Source of the DNA: JAVXNW01 sp036645575
Lineage (GTDB): Bacteria; Bacillota; Clostridia; Christensenellales; Aristaeellaceae
Assembly (NCBI GenBank): GCA_036645575.1
Contig: JAVXNW010000050.1
Span: forward strand, 1 to 19,825
Direction: 5' to 3'
Length of the DNA: 19,825 nt
In this document: in pieces, positions 7,844 through 15,454 of the stretch
Numbering within the stretch: the stretch's first letter is position 1
Layout of the letters: each line of letters starts with the position of its first letter
Notes under the pieces: model-generated
The model's database searches: none
Told to the model about the DNA's origin: nothing
What the model saw: the letters and a program-made list of their open reading frames with translations, nothing else
Position numbers and translations under genes: made by a program

Positions 7844-8577
7844 TCAAACTCCATTCCTGTGCGCAGGCGCTCGGCCATGCAGGCGATCATCTCGCTCGTG
7901 GTGGGCTTGCCCCGACGCGCGTCTATCGTATTGCCAAACAGTCGATATTGCTTCTCCAGAGAGCCGCTCGACCATGCGGACTCAATCGCCCTGCGCACCG
8001 CGTTTTCCACCTGCAACGCGCTCAAGCCGTCGCTTCCCGCCACCAACGGGTACAGTTGCGCCAAGTGCTTGCCAAGCCGCATGTCCCGGCTGCACAATTC
8101 GATCGCCTCGGCCAGACACCGCGTGCCCTGCGCGCGGGCGGAAAAGCCCAGTGCCCACAGGATGCGCGTCACCTTTTCGACCGTGGCGCTTGCGCGGCTG
8201 AGCCGGTCACTGGCCGTAAGGCTGGAAAGCGCCTCGGCCAAGGCCTTGCGCGAAAGCGGCCGACGGAGGATCCGGCTCGCGCCCGACGCCACCGCCATGC
8301 GCTCAAAGCGCGCCGTGTCGGCAGGCAAAATCAGCAGCGCGCACGGCAGCGTGTACAGGTCCGACGCGCGGATCGCGCTTAGCAGCGCAAGCCCGTCGCC
8401 GCCCGGCAACACCATGTCGGCGATCAACGCCTCCGGCAGGTTGTCCCTTACCGCGTCCAGCGCCGCCTGACAGGAGTGCGCCAAGACCGGGGAAACCGCG
8501 AAAAGCGAGGAGAGCTCGCGCGCGTTTGCGCACTCGGGAACAGCCAGCACCACCTGTGCCCGCGCCTGCGCCTGCAT
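7840..8577 (-). CDS. spo0A: Spo0A-family sporulation regulator with degenerate receiver
   Basis: The product resembles Spo0A, the phosphorelay-controlled transcription factor that starts sporulation. The start at 8577 has GGGAGGTG 5 bases upstream and gives 245 residues, slightly under the usual 260-270. The C-terminal domain (about 133-243) is clearly Spo0A: LGKHLAQLYPLVA, the recognition region ENAVRRAIESAW, and LFGNTIDARRGKPTTSE. The N-terminal receiver (about 8-120) keeps the acceptor-like Asp54 (IADMVLPGGDG) and GAS at 99-101. However, the Asp-Asp pair after strand 1 is replaced (VPECA), the conserved Thr aligns with Leu84, and the conserved Lys before Pro107 is Arg106. The gene follows spoIVB, the canonical order in spore formers, so it is likely the ortholog rather than a stray paralog. 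It may respond poorly or differently to phosphorylation. Confidence 0.9.
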   Translation of the reverse strand: MQAQARAQVVLAVPECANARELSSLFAVSPVLAHSCQAALDAVRDNLPEALIADMVLPGGDGLALLSAIRASDLYTLPCALLILPADTARFERMAVASGASRILRRPLSRKALAEALSSLTASDRLSRASATVEKVTRILWALGFSARAQGTRCLAEAIELCSRDMRLGKHLAQLYPLVAGSDGLSALQVENAVRRAIESAWSSGSLEKQYRLFGNTIDARRGKPTTSEMIACMAERLRTGMEFE

Positions 8578-8603
8578 TGCCACACCTCCCGCGTTGTTTC
8601 TTT

Positions 8604-8633
8604 CTTTTCGACGGACAGATCGCGAAATCCTGC
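8604..8633 (-). promoter_or_regulatory. sigma-H-like promoter of spo0A with a 0A-box-like site
   Basis: On the minus strand GCAGGATTT (8633-8625) fits the sigma-H -35 pattern RNAGGAWWW fully. After 12 bases GTCGAAAAG (8612-8604) fits RNNGAATWW at 7 of 9 positions. CGTCGAA (8613-8607), overlapping the -10, differs from the 0A box TGTCGAA by one base. In Bacillus, spo0A has a sigma-H promoter and Spo0A control, so the position is sensible. The transcript would start about 20 bases before the SD. Confidence 0.55.
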
Positions 8634-8666
8634 CTTTAAAGGTTATCGTCTGTAGAAATTTGAGAA

Positions 8667-9947
8667 TTACGCCGCGTCCGTCGCCGCCGCCTCGTCGATC
8701 ATCCACTGCGCGTACATGCCGTAGCCCTGCGTCGGGTCGTTCAAAAACACGTGCGTCACCGCGCCCGCCAGCGCGCCGTTTTGGATGAGCGGCGAGCCGC
8801 TCATGCCCTGCACGATCCCGCCCGTCGCTTGGAGCAGCGCTTCGTCGGTGATCTTGACGATCATGCCGCGCTGCCCCGCCCCATTTTGCGCAAAGCACTT
8901 GCTGATCTCGCATTCGTATGCCTTGACGCCCCCCTCGTCAAGCGTCGTCAAAAGCTGCGCCGGGCCCTCGCGCACCTCCTCCTGCGAAAGCAGGCGCACG
9001 CCGTTGGGGTACAGCGGATTGACCACCGCCTGGTCGCTCTTGCCATAGATGCCATATACGCTGTTCACCGACACCGCGCCCATGTGCGCCTTGTCTCGAA
9101 TGAAGTCGCCCAGCAGTTCGCCCGGCTCGCCCTCGAGCCCCTTCATGACGCCGATCACGCGGCTTTCGTAGATGTCGCCCACCGACACCGTCAAGATCGT
9201 CCCGGTATCCGCGTCGGTGATCGCGTGCCCCAGCGCCGCCAAGCAGTTGGTCTCCGGGTCGTAAAACGACAACGTGCCCACGCCTGCGGTCGAGTCGCGC
9301 ACCCACGCGCCCAAGCGGTACGCGCCGTCCCGCTCGTCCTTGACCGGGTCGATCGAGACATTTACCGCCTTGCCCGCCCGCATGACCTCAAGGGCGGCCT
9401 CGTTCCCCCGCGCAATCTGCTGGCTCAGCTGATCCGCGCTGTCGATTCGCGCGCCGTTGACCTTGACGATCAGGTCGCCCGAGCGCAGCCCCGCCATCCG
9501 CGCGGGACTGGGCTGCACGCCCACGTCCGACGCGCCCACCACGAGCACGCCGTCCATGTTGAGCGCGATGCCGATCGACTGCCCGCCCGGCGCCACGCGC
9601 TTTTCCGGCGCGACCGTCACGTTGACCGTCTTGATCGGAAGACCCATCAGCTTGAGCACCACCTCCGCGCTGCCGCTGGACTGCGCGGTCAGTTCAACCT
9701 GCGAGCCCCCCTCGTCCAGATGCTCGTCCAGGCTTGAGAGCACCTGCGCGCCCGCGCCCTGCACTTCCGCGCCGATGGGCACCATGAACTCAAGGCGCGT
9801 CGCCTCGCCCTCGGTCAGCGTGATCTTGTCCGGCAATTGCCCGAGCTGCCGAACCGGTCCTGAAAAGCCCACCGCCAGAACCATGGCGGACAGCGCCCAT
9901 CCCGCCGCCTGCTTGAGAACCCGCCTTGAAAAAGCCATTTTTTTCAT
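8667..9947 (-). CDS. spoIVB: SpoIVB serine peptidase (stage IV sporulation protein B)
   Basis: SpoIVB is a PDZ-containing S55 serine peptidase. It is secreted from the forespore and cleaves SpoIVFA, triggering pro-sigma-K processing in the mother cell. The 426-residue form starts at 9947. An alternative ATG three codons later (9938) would place the upstream GAGGT at better spacing. It has one N-terminal membrane segment (about 15-30), a PDZ domain (about 115-200, GLRSGDLIVKVNG), and a peptidase domain with H241 (LGHAITD), D368 (VKITD) and S383 (QGMSGSP). These three have the same mutual spacing as the Bacillus triad H236/D363/S378. It precedes spo0A by 89 bases without an obvious terminator. 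A forespore-type promoter candidate lies upstream. recN, the usual upstream neighbour, is absent. Confidence 0.96.
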   Translation of the reverse strand: MKKMAFSRRVLKQAAGWALSAMVLAVGFSGPVRQLGQLPDKITLTEGEATRLEFMVPIGAEVQGAGAQVLSSLDEHLDEGGSQVELTAQSSGSAEVVLKLMGLPIKTVNVTVAPEKRVAPGGQSIGIALNMDGVLVVGASDVGVQPSPARMAGLRSGDLIVKVNGARIDSADQLSQQIARGNEAALEVMRAGKAVNVSIDPVKDERDGAYRLGAWVRDSTAGVGTLSFYDPETNCLAALGHAITDADTGTILTVSVGDIYESRVIGVMKGLEGEPGELLGDFIRDKAHMGAVSVNSVYGIYGKSDQAVVNPLYPNGVRLLSQEEVREGPAQLLTTLDEGGVKAYECEISKCFAQNGAGQRGMIVKITDEALLQATGGIVQGMSGSPLIQNGALAGAVTHVFLNDPTQGYGMYAQWMIDEAAATDAA

Positions 9948-9982
9948 ACCTCGTCGCCGCCCCTTTGCTCGCATTCGTGCTT

Positions 9983-10012
9983 TACCCTCTCCGCGCGGGT
10001 CGCGCGGTATGC
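9983..10012 (-). promoter_or_regulatory. candidate forespore (sigma-F/G type) promoter of spoIVB
   Basis: On the minus strand GCATA (10012-10008) matches the sigma-F/G -35 pattern. After 15 bases GGAGAGGGTA (9992-9983) fits the sigma-F -10 pattern GGNNANANTR except at one position. It would start transcription about 30 bases before the ATG. The remaining upstream DNA (10013-10235) is relatively AT-rich with no gene evident. It holds a small palindrome CGCGAT-TTT-ATCGCG (10093-10107) of unknown role. Confidence 0.4.
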
Positions 10013-10235
10013 TGGGAATTGTGCGGGCGAGCCGAAGCAAAAAAATTGCATTTCGAAGGTGCGCGCGTCGCCTTCTTATTATTGGCGCATCGCGCGATTT
10101 TATCGCGGGCGGGGGAGGAAAAGATTGCTCAAAATAAATGGATAAATTTGGCATTCGAGCTAGGCGCGCTTTGCGATCAATCAAGCCGCGCTTTCGCGTC
10201 CCGGCAAAGCGTCGAAATTCGCGCGTCCCAAATAC

Positions 10236-10277
10236 AAAAGCGCCCGGCCGCTTGTTCAGCAGCCGGGCGCCTTTTTT
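10236..10277 (-). terminator. bidirectional-looking terminator after the BMP gene
   Basis: GCGCCCGGC (10240-10248) pairs perfectly with GCCGGGCGC (10262-10270). On the minus strand it is followed by TTTTGTATTT, and on the plus strand by six T residues. It lies 13 bases past the BMP-gene stop and insulates it from spoIVB. Confidence 0.88.
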
Positions 10278-10289
10278 GGAACCTATCGA

Positions 10290-11390
10290 TTAGGCAACGG
10301 TGATGCCGTCGCAGAACCACGAAATGCCAAGGATCTCTGCCGGGGTCAGGGTCTGGCCTTCGGCGACCTGCAAATTGCCGGCGTTGTCGGAGATCGGGCC
10401 GACGAACACGCCAAAGGAGCCGTCCAAGATCTTCGCGCGGGCTTCTTCGATCTTCTCGGCGGTGCCGGAAGACACGTTCTTGGTCAGCGGCGCGATGTCA
10501 ACCAGGCCGTCAGACATGCCCATCAGCACGTTCTCGGGCTTCCAGGTGCCGTCGATGACCTGCTGGACGGCGGTGGTCAGGTAGGCTTCCCAGTTCCAGA
10601 TGGGGGCGGTCAGGTAGGCGTTGGGGGCGACGTCGGTCACGTCGGCGTTGTAGCCAACCGCAAAGAGCTTGCTCTCTTCGCAGGCGACCACGGGGCCGGT
10701 GGTGTCGCAGTGCTGGGACAGAATGCCGCAGCCATCGGCGATCAGCGCGTCGGCGACCTGGCGCTCGACGGTCGCGTCATACCAGGTATTGGTGGACTTG
10801 ACCACCATGGTCACGTCGGGGTTGACCGACTTGGCGCCAAGGTAGTAGGCGTTCAGCGAGTAGACGACCTCGGGGACGGTGGTGAAGGCGGCGACGAAGC
10901 CCAGCTTGTTGTTGCCGGTCTCCAGCGTCTTCATGCCCGCCGCGATGCCCGCCAGATAGCGCGCTTCGTAGATGCGGCCAAAGTAGTTGACGAAGTTCGT
11001 GTCATTGCTCATGTAGCCGGAGCAGTGGCAGAAGATCACGTCGGGATACTCTTCGGCCATCTCGGCGACATACTCCATGAAGCCAAAGCTGTTGGCGAAG
11101 ATCACGTTGCAGCCCTGTTCGACCAGTTCGCGCAGCGCGATTTCGCAGCTGGAGTCTTCCGCCACGTTGGTCTTCCAGATCACCTGGTCTTCGCTCAGAC
11201 CCAAGTTCTTCATCATGCCCAGCGTGCCCTGATGGTGCGCGTAGGTGTAGCCCAGATCGACGACGTCGCCGATGTACACAAAGCCGACCTTCAGCTTGTC
11301 CTTGGCGATGGGCGCAAACTCTGCGGACGCGACGGACGCCACGGAGAACAGGAGCGCTAGGGTCAGGAACATTGCCATGAGCTTCTTCAT
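10290..11390 (-). CDS. BMP-family ABC transporter substrate-binding protein, probably nucleoside-specific
   Basis: This 366-residue extracytoplasmic binding protein of the basic membrane protein (Bmp/PnrA/Med) family delivers its ligand to an ABC importer. Family members with this partner set (Bacillus NupNOPQ, Treponema PnrA) bind purine nucleosides. Family-like segments are KVGFVYIGDVVDLGYTYAHHQG (about 33-54), EVVYSLNAYYLGAKSVNPDV and ILSQHCDTTGPV. The signal peptide ends in VASVASA (about 17-23) with no Cys, so it lacks the lipobox normally used to tether such proteins in single-membrane Firmicutes. GGAGGG precedes the ATG. It is divergent from the matching ATPase-permease operon and ends in a strong terminator, which would allow higher expression than the membrane parts. 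Confidence 0.9.
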   Translation of the reverse strand: MKKLMAMFLTLALLFSVASVASAEFAPIAKDKLKVGFVYIGDVVDLGYTYAHHQGTLGMMKNLGLSEDQVIWKTNVAEDSSCEIALRELVEQGCNVIFANSFGFMEYVAEMAEEYPDVIFCHCSGYMSNDTNFVNYFGRIYEARYLAGIAAGMKTLETGNNKLGFVAAFTTVPEVVYSLNAYYLGAKSVNPDVTMVVKSTNTWYDATVERQVADALIADGCGILSQHCDTTGPVVACEESKLFAVGYNADVTDVAPNAYLTAPIWNWEAYLTTAVQQVIDGTWKPENVLMGMSDGLVDIAPLTKNVSSGTAEKIEEARAKILDGSFGVFVGPISDNAGNLQVAEGQTLTPAEILGISWFCDGITVA

Positions 11391-11453
11391 TGAAACAATC
11401 CCTCCTCAAATTATCGGGACGAAAGGGCGAACATTCCGTCCAATACACGTTTG

Positions 11454-11482
11454 ATTGTACACGATTGCAGGTTAAAGATCAA
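11454..11482 (-). promoter_or_regulatory. sigma-A promoter of the BMP gene
   Basis: On the minus strand: -35 TTGATC (11482-11477), an exactly 17-base spacer, and -10 TACAAT (11459-11454). It leaves a leader of about 57 bases before the ATG at 11390, too short for a purine riboswitch. CGAACATT (11428-11435) in the leader partly resembles a PurBox. Confidence 0.75.
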
Positions 11483-11604
11483 GCATCCGAGCCCCTTCCC
11501 GGGTATTTTTCTTTGCGAGGCGATCGGCCGGCGCGGCCCATGCCATGCAAAAAGATTTCCGTGGGTTTTGCGCGTTTCCCTCACACTTTTCATGCGTTTT
11601 GTAG

Positions 11605-11610
11605 TATAAT
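11605..11610 (+). promoter_or_regulatory. -10 box of the nucleoside ABC operon
   Basis: There is a perfect TATAAT at 11605-11610. The best -35 candidate is CTCACA (11580-11585) with a long 19-base spacer, so the promoter may need an activator. A start near 11617 rules out the in-frame ATG at 11609 as a translation start and supports 11642. Confidence 0.55.
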
Positions 11611-11641
11611 GAAATATCTATATTGGAAAGGGTGTGTGCGC

Positions 11642-13174
11642 ATGGGGGCACAGACACAGCCGCTGGCGATCGAACTGCGGGCGCTGACCAAGACGTTTGG
11701 CCCGGTCGTCGCCAACAAGGACATCGACCTCGAACTGCGGCATGGCGAGATTCTGGCGCTGCTTGGCGAGAACGGGTCTGGCAAAACCACGCTCATGAAC
11801 ATGCTGTCGGGGCTGTATGCGCCCGACCACGGCGAGATCTGGGTCAATGGACAACACGTAAACATTCATTCGCCGCACGACGCGCAGCGCCTTGGCATCG
11901 GCATGATCCACCAGCACTTTAAATTGGTCGATCTGCTCACGGTCGAGGAGAACATCGTCCTAGGCACCAAGCGCGAGCGCAAGTCGGCCGCGCAGTTGCG
12001 CGCGCACATTCAGCTGCTCAGCGACCGCTTCGGGCTGGCGATCGATTTGGGGCGCAAGGTGTATTCGCTGTCGGTGGGCGAAAAGCAGACGGCGGAGATC
12101 TTAAAGGTGCTCTACCGAGGCTCGCGCATCTTGATTCTGGACGAGCCGACCGCGGTTCTGACGCCGCAGGAGATCGACCGGCTGTTTGTCATATTGCGCA
12201 AGATGCGCGACGAGGGCTGCGCGGTGATCATCATCACGCACAAGCTGGGCGAGGTGCTGGACATCTCCGACCGCGTGAGCATCCTGCGCAAGGGCGAGTC
12301 GGTTGCGACGATTGAGACAAGGGACGCGACGGCGCAATCGCTGACCGAGATGATGGTGGGGCGCGCGGTCGATCTGTCGATTGTGCGCGCCAAGGCCGAG
12401 AAAGTGCCGGGGGTTCTGGACGTTGAGCACCTGACGGTCTTTAACCGCGACGGAGCCAAGGCGCTGGACGACGTGAGCTTTTGCGTGTCGGGCGGGGAGA
12501 TATTGGGGGTTGCCGGCATTGCGGGCAGCGGGCAAAAGGAACTGTGCGAGGCGATTGCGGGCCTTCAGCCCAGCGCCTCGGGCTCGATCAAGCACTGCGG
12601 GTTGTGCCTTGAGAACATGAGCCCGCGCGCGATCATCGAGCATGGCGTGTCGATGAGCTTTGTGCCCGAGGATCGGCTGGGCATGGGGCTGATCGGCGGA
12701 ATGGGCATGGTGGACAACATGCTGATCAAAAACTACGTGGCGCAGCCGGGCGTGATGATCGACCGAAAGCCGGCGCAGAAATTGGCGACGGAACTGGTCG
12801 AGCAGCTGAGCATCAACACGCCCAACATCTACACGCCGGTGCGCAGGCTGTCGGGCGGCAACGTGCAAAAGGTGCTGCTGGGGCGCGAGATCGCGTCAAA
12901 CCCGCAGGTCTTGATTACGGCTTACCCGGTGCGCGGGCTGGACATCAACTCCTCCATGACCATCTACCACCTGCTGGGCGAGCAGAAGGCGCGCGGGGTC
13001 GCGGTGTTGCTGATCGGCGAGGACCTCGACGTGATCCTGGAATTGTGCGACCGCGTGATGGTTGTGTGCTCCGGGCGGGTCGCCGGCATTGCGGACACGC
13101 GCGACGTGACCAAGCAGCAACTGGGGCTCATGATGACCGGATCGACGCTCGAGGAGGCGATGAAACATGCTTAA
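11642..13174 (+). CDS. double-domain ABC transporter ATPase, nucleoside (NupO-like)
   Basis: This is the cytoplasmic energy-coupling subunit of a sugar/nucleoside-type importer, two fused ABC domains in 510 residues. Domain 1 has Walker A GENGSGKT (42-49), the signature LSVGEKQ and the Walker B ILILDEPTA. Domain 2 has a modified P-loop (AGIAGSGQKE), the signature LSGGNVQK and the altered Walker B VLITAYPVRGLD. That asymmetric pattern is normal for the RbsA/MglA/NupO class, where the second site is weak or inactive. The start at 11642 follows GGAAAGGG and the -10 box. It overlaps the next gene by 8 bases. With the two permeases and the divergent BMP protein it forms one importer. Confidence 0.93.
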   Translation: MGAQTQPLAIELRALTKTFGPVVANKDIDLELRHGEILALLGENGSGKTTLMNMLSGLYAPDHGEIWVNGQHVNIHSPHDAQRLGIGMIHQHFKLVDLLTVEENIVLGTKRERKSAAQLRAHIQLLSDRFGLAIDLGRKVYSLSVGEKQTAEILKVLYRGSRILILDEPTAVLTPQEIDRLFVILRKMRDEGCAVIIITHKLGEVLDISDRVSILRKGESVATIETRDATAQSLTEMMVGRAVDLSIVRAKAEKVPGVLDVEHLTVFNRDGAKALDDVSFCVSGGEILGVAGIAGSGQKELCEAIAGLQPSASGSIKHCGLCLENMSPRAIIEHGVSMSFVPEDRLGMGLIGGMGMVDNMLIKNYVAQPGVMIDRKPAQKLATELVEQLSINTPNIYTPVRRLSGGNVQKVLLGREIASNPQVLITAYPVRGLDINSSMTIYHLLGEQKARGVAVLLIGEDLDVILELCDRVMVVCSGRVAGIADTRDVTKQQLGLMMTGSTLEEAMKHA

Positions 13175-14222
13175 CCTGCACGTGGTGGGTCGCACGGAGA
13201 TACCCGCAAGGCGCGCGATGGCGTATCGGCTGATCGCGGTGGTGCTGGCGCTGGCGACGGGCGGGCTGTTCCTGCTGGCGCTGGGATATCCGCCGATTCC
13301 CGTCTATTCGACGATGCTCTCAGGCGCGCTGGGCTCGCTGAGCAACCTGCGCGAGACGGTGAAACTGGCGGTGCCGCTGCTCGTTTCGTCGCTGGGCGTG
13401 ACGCTGGCCTTTAAGATGAAGTTCTGGAACATCGGCGCGGAGGGTCAGATCTGCGTGGGCGCGATCGCGGCGAGCTTTTTCGCGATCAACTTTACGCATT
13501 TGCCGCAGCCGCTTCTGATCTTGACGATGGCGCTGGCCGGAATCCTCGCGGGCGGGCTGTGGGGGCTTGTGCCCGCCTACTTCAAGGCGCGCTTTGACAC
13601 CAACGAGACGCTGCTCACGCTGATGCTCAACTATGTGGCCATCTACTTCATTCAGCTTTTGCGCGAGGGGCCTTGGCGCGATCCGCGCTCCGGCTTTCCC
13701 AAGGTGCCCATGTTTGACAAGGCTGCGCGCCTTCCGCAGGTGCTGGGCGTACACATCGGTTGGATCGTCGCGCTGGCGCTGGTGGTGCTCACGTATGTGT
13801 ACCTCAAGCACACAAAGCAGGGCTACGAGTTGACGGTGGTGGGCGAAAACATCAACACCGCGCGCTACGCCGGCATGAACGTCAAGAAGATCATCCTGCG
13901 CACGATGTTCATTTCCGCCGCGATCTGCGGCCTTGCCGGCATGTTGCAGGCGACCGGCGCGGACAAGACGCTGACCGACACGGTCGCGGGCGGGCGCGGC
14001 TTTACCGCGATCACGATTGCGTGGCTGGGCAGGTTAAACCCCTATGCCATCCTGATTGTCTCGGTGCTCTTTGCCTGCCTGACAAAGGGCAGCGGCACCA
14101 TCCAATCGATCTTCAACATCTCCGGCTCGGCGGCGGACGTCTTTCAGGGCATCATCCTGTTTTTCGTGCTGGGCAGCGAGTTCTTCATCAACTACCGGAT
14201 CGCAGTGCGGAAGGGGGCGTAA
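13167..14222 (+). CDS. ABC transporter permease, BMP/nucleoside type (NupP-like)
   Basis: This is a 351-residue inner-membrane permease of the BPD_transp_2 (branched-chain amino acid/ribose/nucleoside) family. It has a basic N-terminus, a first membrane helix at about 20-42 and several further hydrophobic segments. The motif FWNIGAEGQICVGAIAA (about 86-102) is typical of the first permease of guanosine-type importers, and GENINTARYAGMNVKK matches the cytoplasmic coupling loop. GAGGAGG lies 9 bases before the ATG, inside the end of the ATPase gene, so the two are translationally linked. It pairs with the next permease to form the membrane channel. Confidence 0.92.
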   Translation: MLNLHVVGRTEIPARRAMAYRLIAVVLALATGGLFLLALGYPPIPVYSTMLSGALGSLSNLRETVKLAVPLLVSSLGVTLAFKMKFWNIGAEGQICVGAIAASFFAINFTHLPQPLLILTMALAGILAGGLWGLVPAYFKARFDTNETLLTLMLNYVAIYFIQLLREGPWRDPRSGFPKVPMFDKAARLPQVLGVHIGWIVALALVVLTYVYLKHTKQGYELTVVGENINTARYAGMNVKKIILRTMFISAAICGLAGMLQATGADKTLTDTVAGGRGFTAITIAWLGRLNPYAILIVSVLFACLTKGSGTIQSIFNISGSAADVFQGIILFFVLGSEFFINYRIAVRKGA

Positions 14223-14225
14223 AAT

Positions 14226-15197
14226 ATGCCTGAATGGCTGATGTATCTGACCAATTTTCTGTACGCGGCGATCTTGGCTGGGGTGCCGCTGCTCTATGGC
14301 ACGCTGGGCGAGATCCTGACGGAGAAGGCGGGCAACCTGAACCTGGGCGTCGAGGGCATGATGTACATGGGCGCGATCATCGGGTTCTGGGCGGGCTACG
14401 CGACAGACAGCGCGCTCATGGCCTACCTAGGCGCGTTTGCGGCCGGCATGTTGGGCGCGCTGATCTACGCGTTTTTGACCGTGACGCTCAAGGCCAACCA
14501 GAACGTGACCGGCCTCACCTTGACGATCTTTGGCATAGGCTTTGCCAACTTCATCGGCGAAAACCTGATCCTGCACTCGGCAACCAAGTCCGCGATCGTG
14601 TCGGACGCGCTCAAGGCGCAGTTTTCCGAGATTCGGATTCCCTACCTGTCGGATATTCCCGTGATCGGAAAGCTGCTGTTTCAGCACACGTGGTTTGTGT
14701 ATCTGGGCATTGTGCTCGCGGTGATCGCGGGGCTGTACCTGTACAAGACGCGGCGCGGGCTCAACCTGCGCGCCGTGGGCGAAAACCCGGCGGCGGCCGA
14801 CGCGTCCGGCATCAACGTGACGCTGTACAAATACGCGCACATCCTGATCGGCGGCGGCGTGTGCGGCCTGGGCGGCGCGTATGTGTCGCTCGTGACCTGC
14901 GGCGGCGCGTGGACGTACAACTGCGTAAACGGGCTGGGCTGGATATCGGTCGCGCTGGTCATCTTTGCGAACTGGAACCCCTACCGCGCGCTCGCCGGCT
15001 CGCTCGTCTTTGGCGCGCTGAGCGTGCTTCGCCTGTACCTGCCGGTGGCCGTCGTGAAGCTGATCCCGACCGCGGTATTTTCCATGCTCCCCTTCGTCGT
15101 GACCGCCGTGGTGCTGATCATGACCTCGATGCGCATGAGCCGCGAGCACGCCCAACCCAAAGGCTGCGGCGTAAACTACTTTAGAGAAGAGCGTTAG
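14226..15197 (+). CDS. ABC transporter permease, BMP/nucleoside type (NupQ-like)
   Basis: This is the second membrane subunit of the same importer, 323 residues. LTEKAGNLNLGVEGMMYMGA (about 29-48) is the family hallmark, and the coupling-loop motif GENPAAADASGINV follows a basic stretch. There are about eight hydrophobic segments. It begins 3 bases after the previous stop with GGAAGGGGG upstream. The stop codon TAG (15195-15197) donates its G to the start of a repeat-like end described separately. No further gene follows on this strand before the convergent penicillin-binding protein gene. Confidence 0.92.
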   Translation: MPEWLMYLTNFLYAAILAGVPLLYGTLGEILTEKAGNLNLGVEGMMYMGAIIGFWAGYATDSALMAYLGAFAAGMLGALIYAFLTVTLKANQNVTGLTLTIFGIGFANFIGENLILHSATKSAIVSDALKAQFSEIRIPYLSDIPVIGKLLFQHTWFVYLGIVLAVIAGLYLYKTRRGLNLRAVGENPAAADASGINVTLYKYAHILIGGGVCGLGGAYVSLVTCGGAWTYNCVNGLGWISVALVIFANWNPYRALAGSLVFGALSVLRLYLPVAVVKLIPTAVFSMLPFVVTAVVLIMTSMRMSREHAQPKGCGVNYFREER

Positions 15198-15230
15198 GGA
15201 AGCACTGAATAAATCCCGTACACGCGGGCG
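15197..15230 (+). repeat. half copy of the palindromic element found in the ggt leader
   Basis: Compared with 5506-5539, 29 of 34 positions agree, including the unbroken CTGAATAAATCCCG core. The copy starts at the permease stop codon. No matching inverted end is visible in the 250 bases downstream, so it looks like a decayed or solo end. Confidence 0.6.
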
Positions 15231-15290
15231 AAAGGGGCGATGGCGGAACCGGGCAGCGCCAGCCTTGCGCCTGCCCCAGATGATTGTGCC

Positions 15291-15322
15291 ATGCCCCATA
15301 ACCGCTCGTGGTTATGGGGCAT
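15291..15322 (+). terminator. 13-bp perfect hairpin between convergent operons
   Basis: The arms ATGCCCCATAACC (15291-15303) and its complement (15310-15322) surround a 6-base loop. It lies about 95 bases after the permease stop and could end the importer operon, but no T tract follows, so the role is uncertain. Confidence 0.5.
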
Positions 15323-15395
15323 TCGTGGGCGGATGAGGCAGCGCCCTTTGGGGATCGCCAATCATTCAGCCATTCAATGGATCGACCGGCAAGAC

Positions 15396-15446
15396 AAAAG
15401 GGGTTCCCTCGCAGGGCGTTCATTCGCCGCTTTGAGGGAGCCCCTT
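15396..15446 (-). terminator. terminator of the penicillin-binding protein gene
   Basis: Arms at 15398-15410 and 15434-15446 (GGGGTTCCCTC against GAGGGAGCCCC) pair with one mismatch around a 23-base loop. On the minus strand the stem ends in CCCCTTTTGTCTT. It starts about 9 bases past the stop codon. Confidence 0.7.
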
Positions 15447-15454
15447 GCCTGTTG

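Noticed and set aside
8578..8913. N-terminal extension of the Spo0A frame up to an ATG at 8913
   Set aside because: The extension overlaps the end of spoIVB, is unlike Spo0A, and the ATG at 8577 has a strong ribosome site.
11428..11435. CGAACATT as a PurR box in the BMP leader
   Set aside because: Only part of the PurBox consensus is present and no second inverted box is found at the usual spacing.
11390..11641. Longer start for the ABC ATPase at 11390 or 11609
   Set aside because: The extension crosses the divergent promoter region, and the ATG at 11609 lies in the TATAAT box. The conserved domain begins just after 11642.
14427..15299. Minus-strand open frame of 290 codons opposite the second permease
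   Set aside because: Composition is that of an antisense shadow (Arg/His/Gln rich), while the plus strand carries a well-conserved permease.
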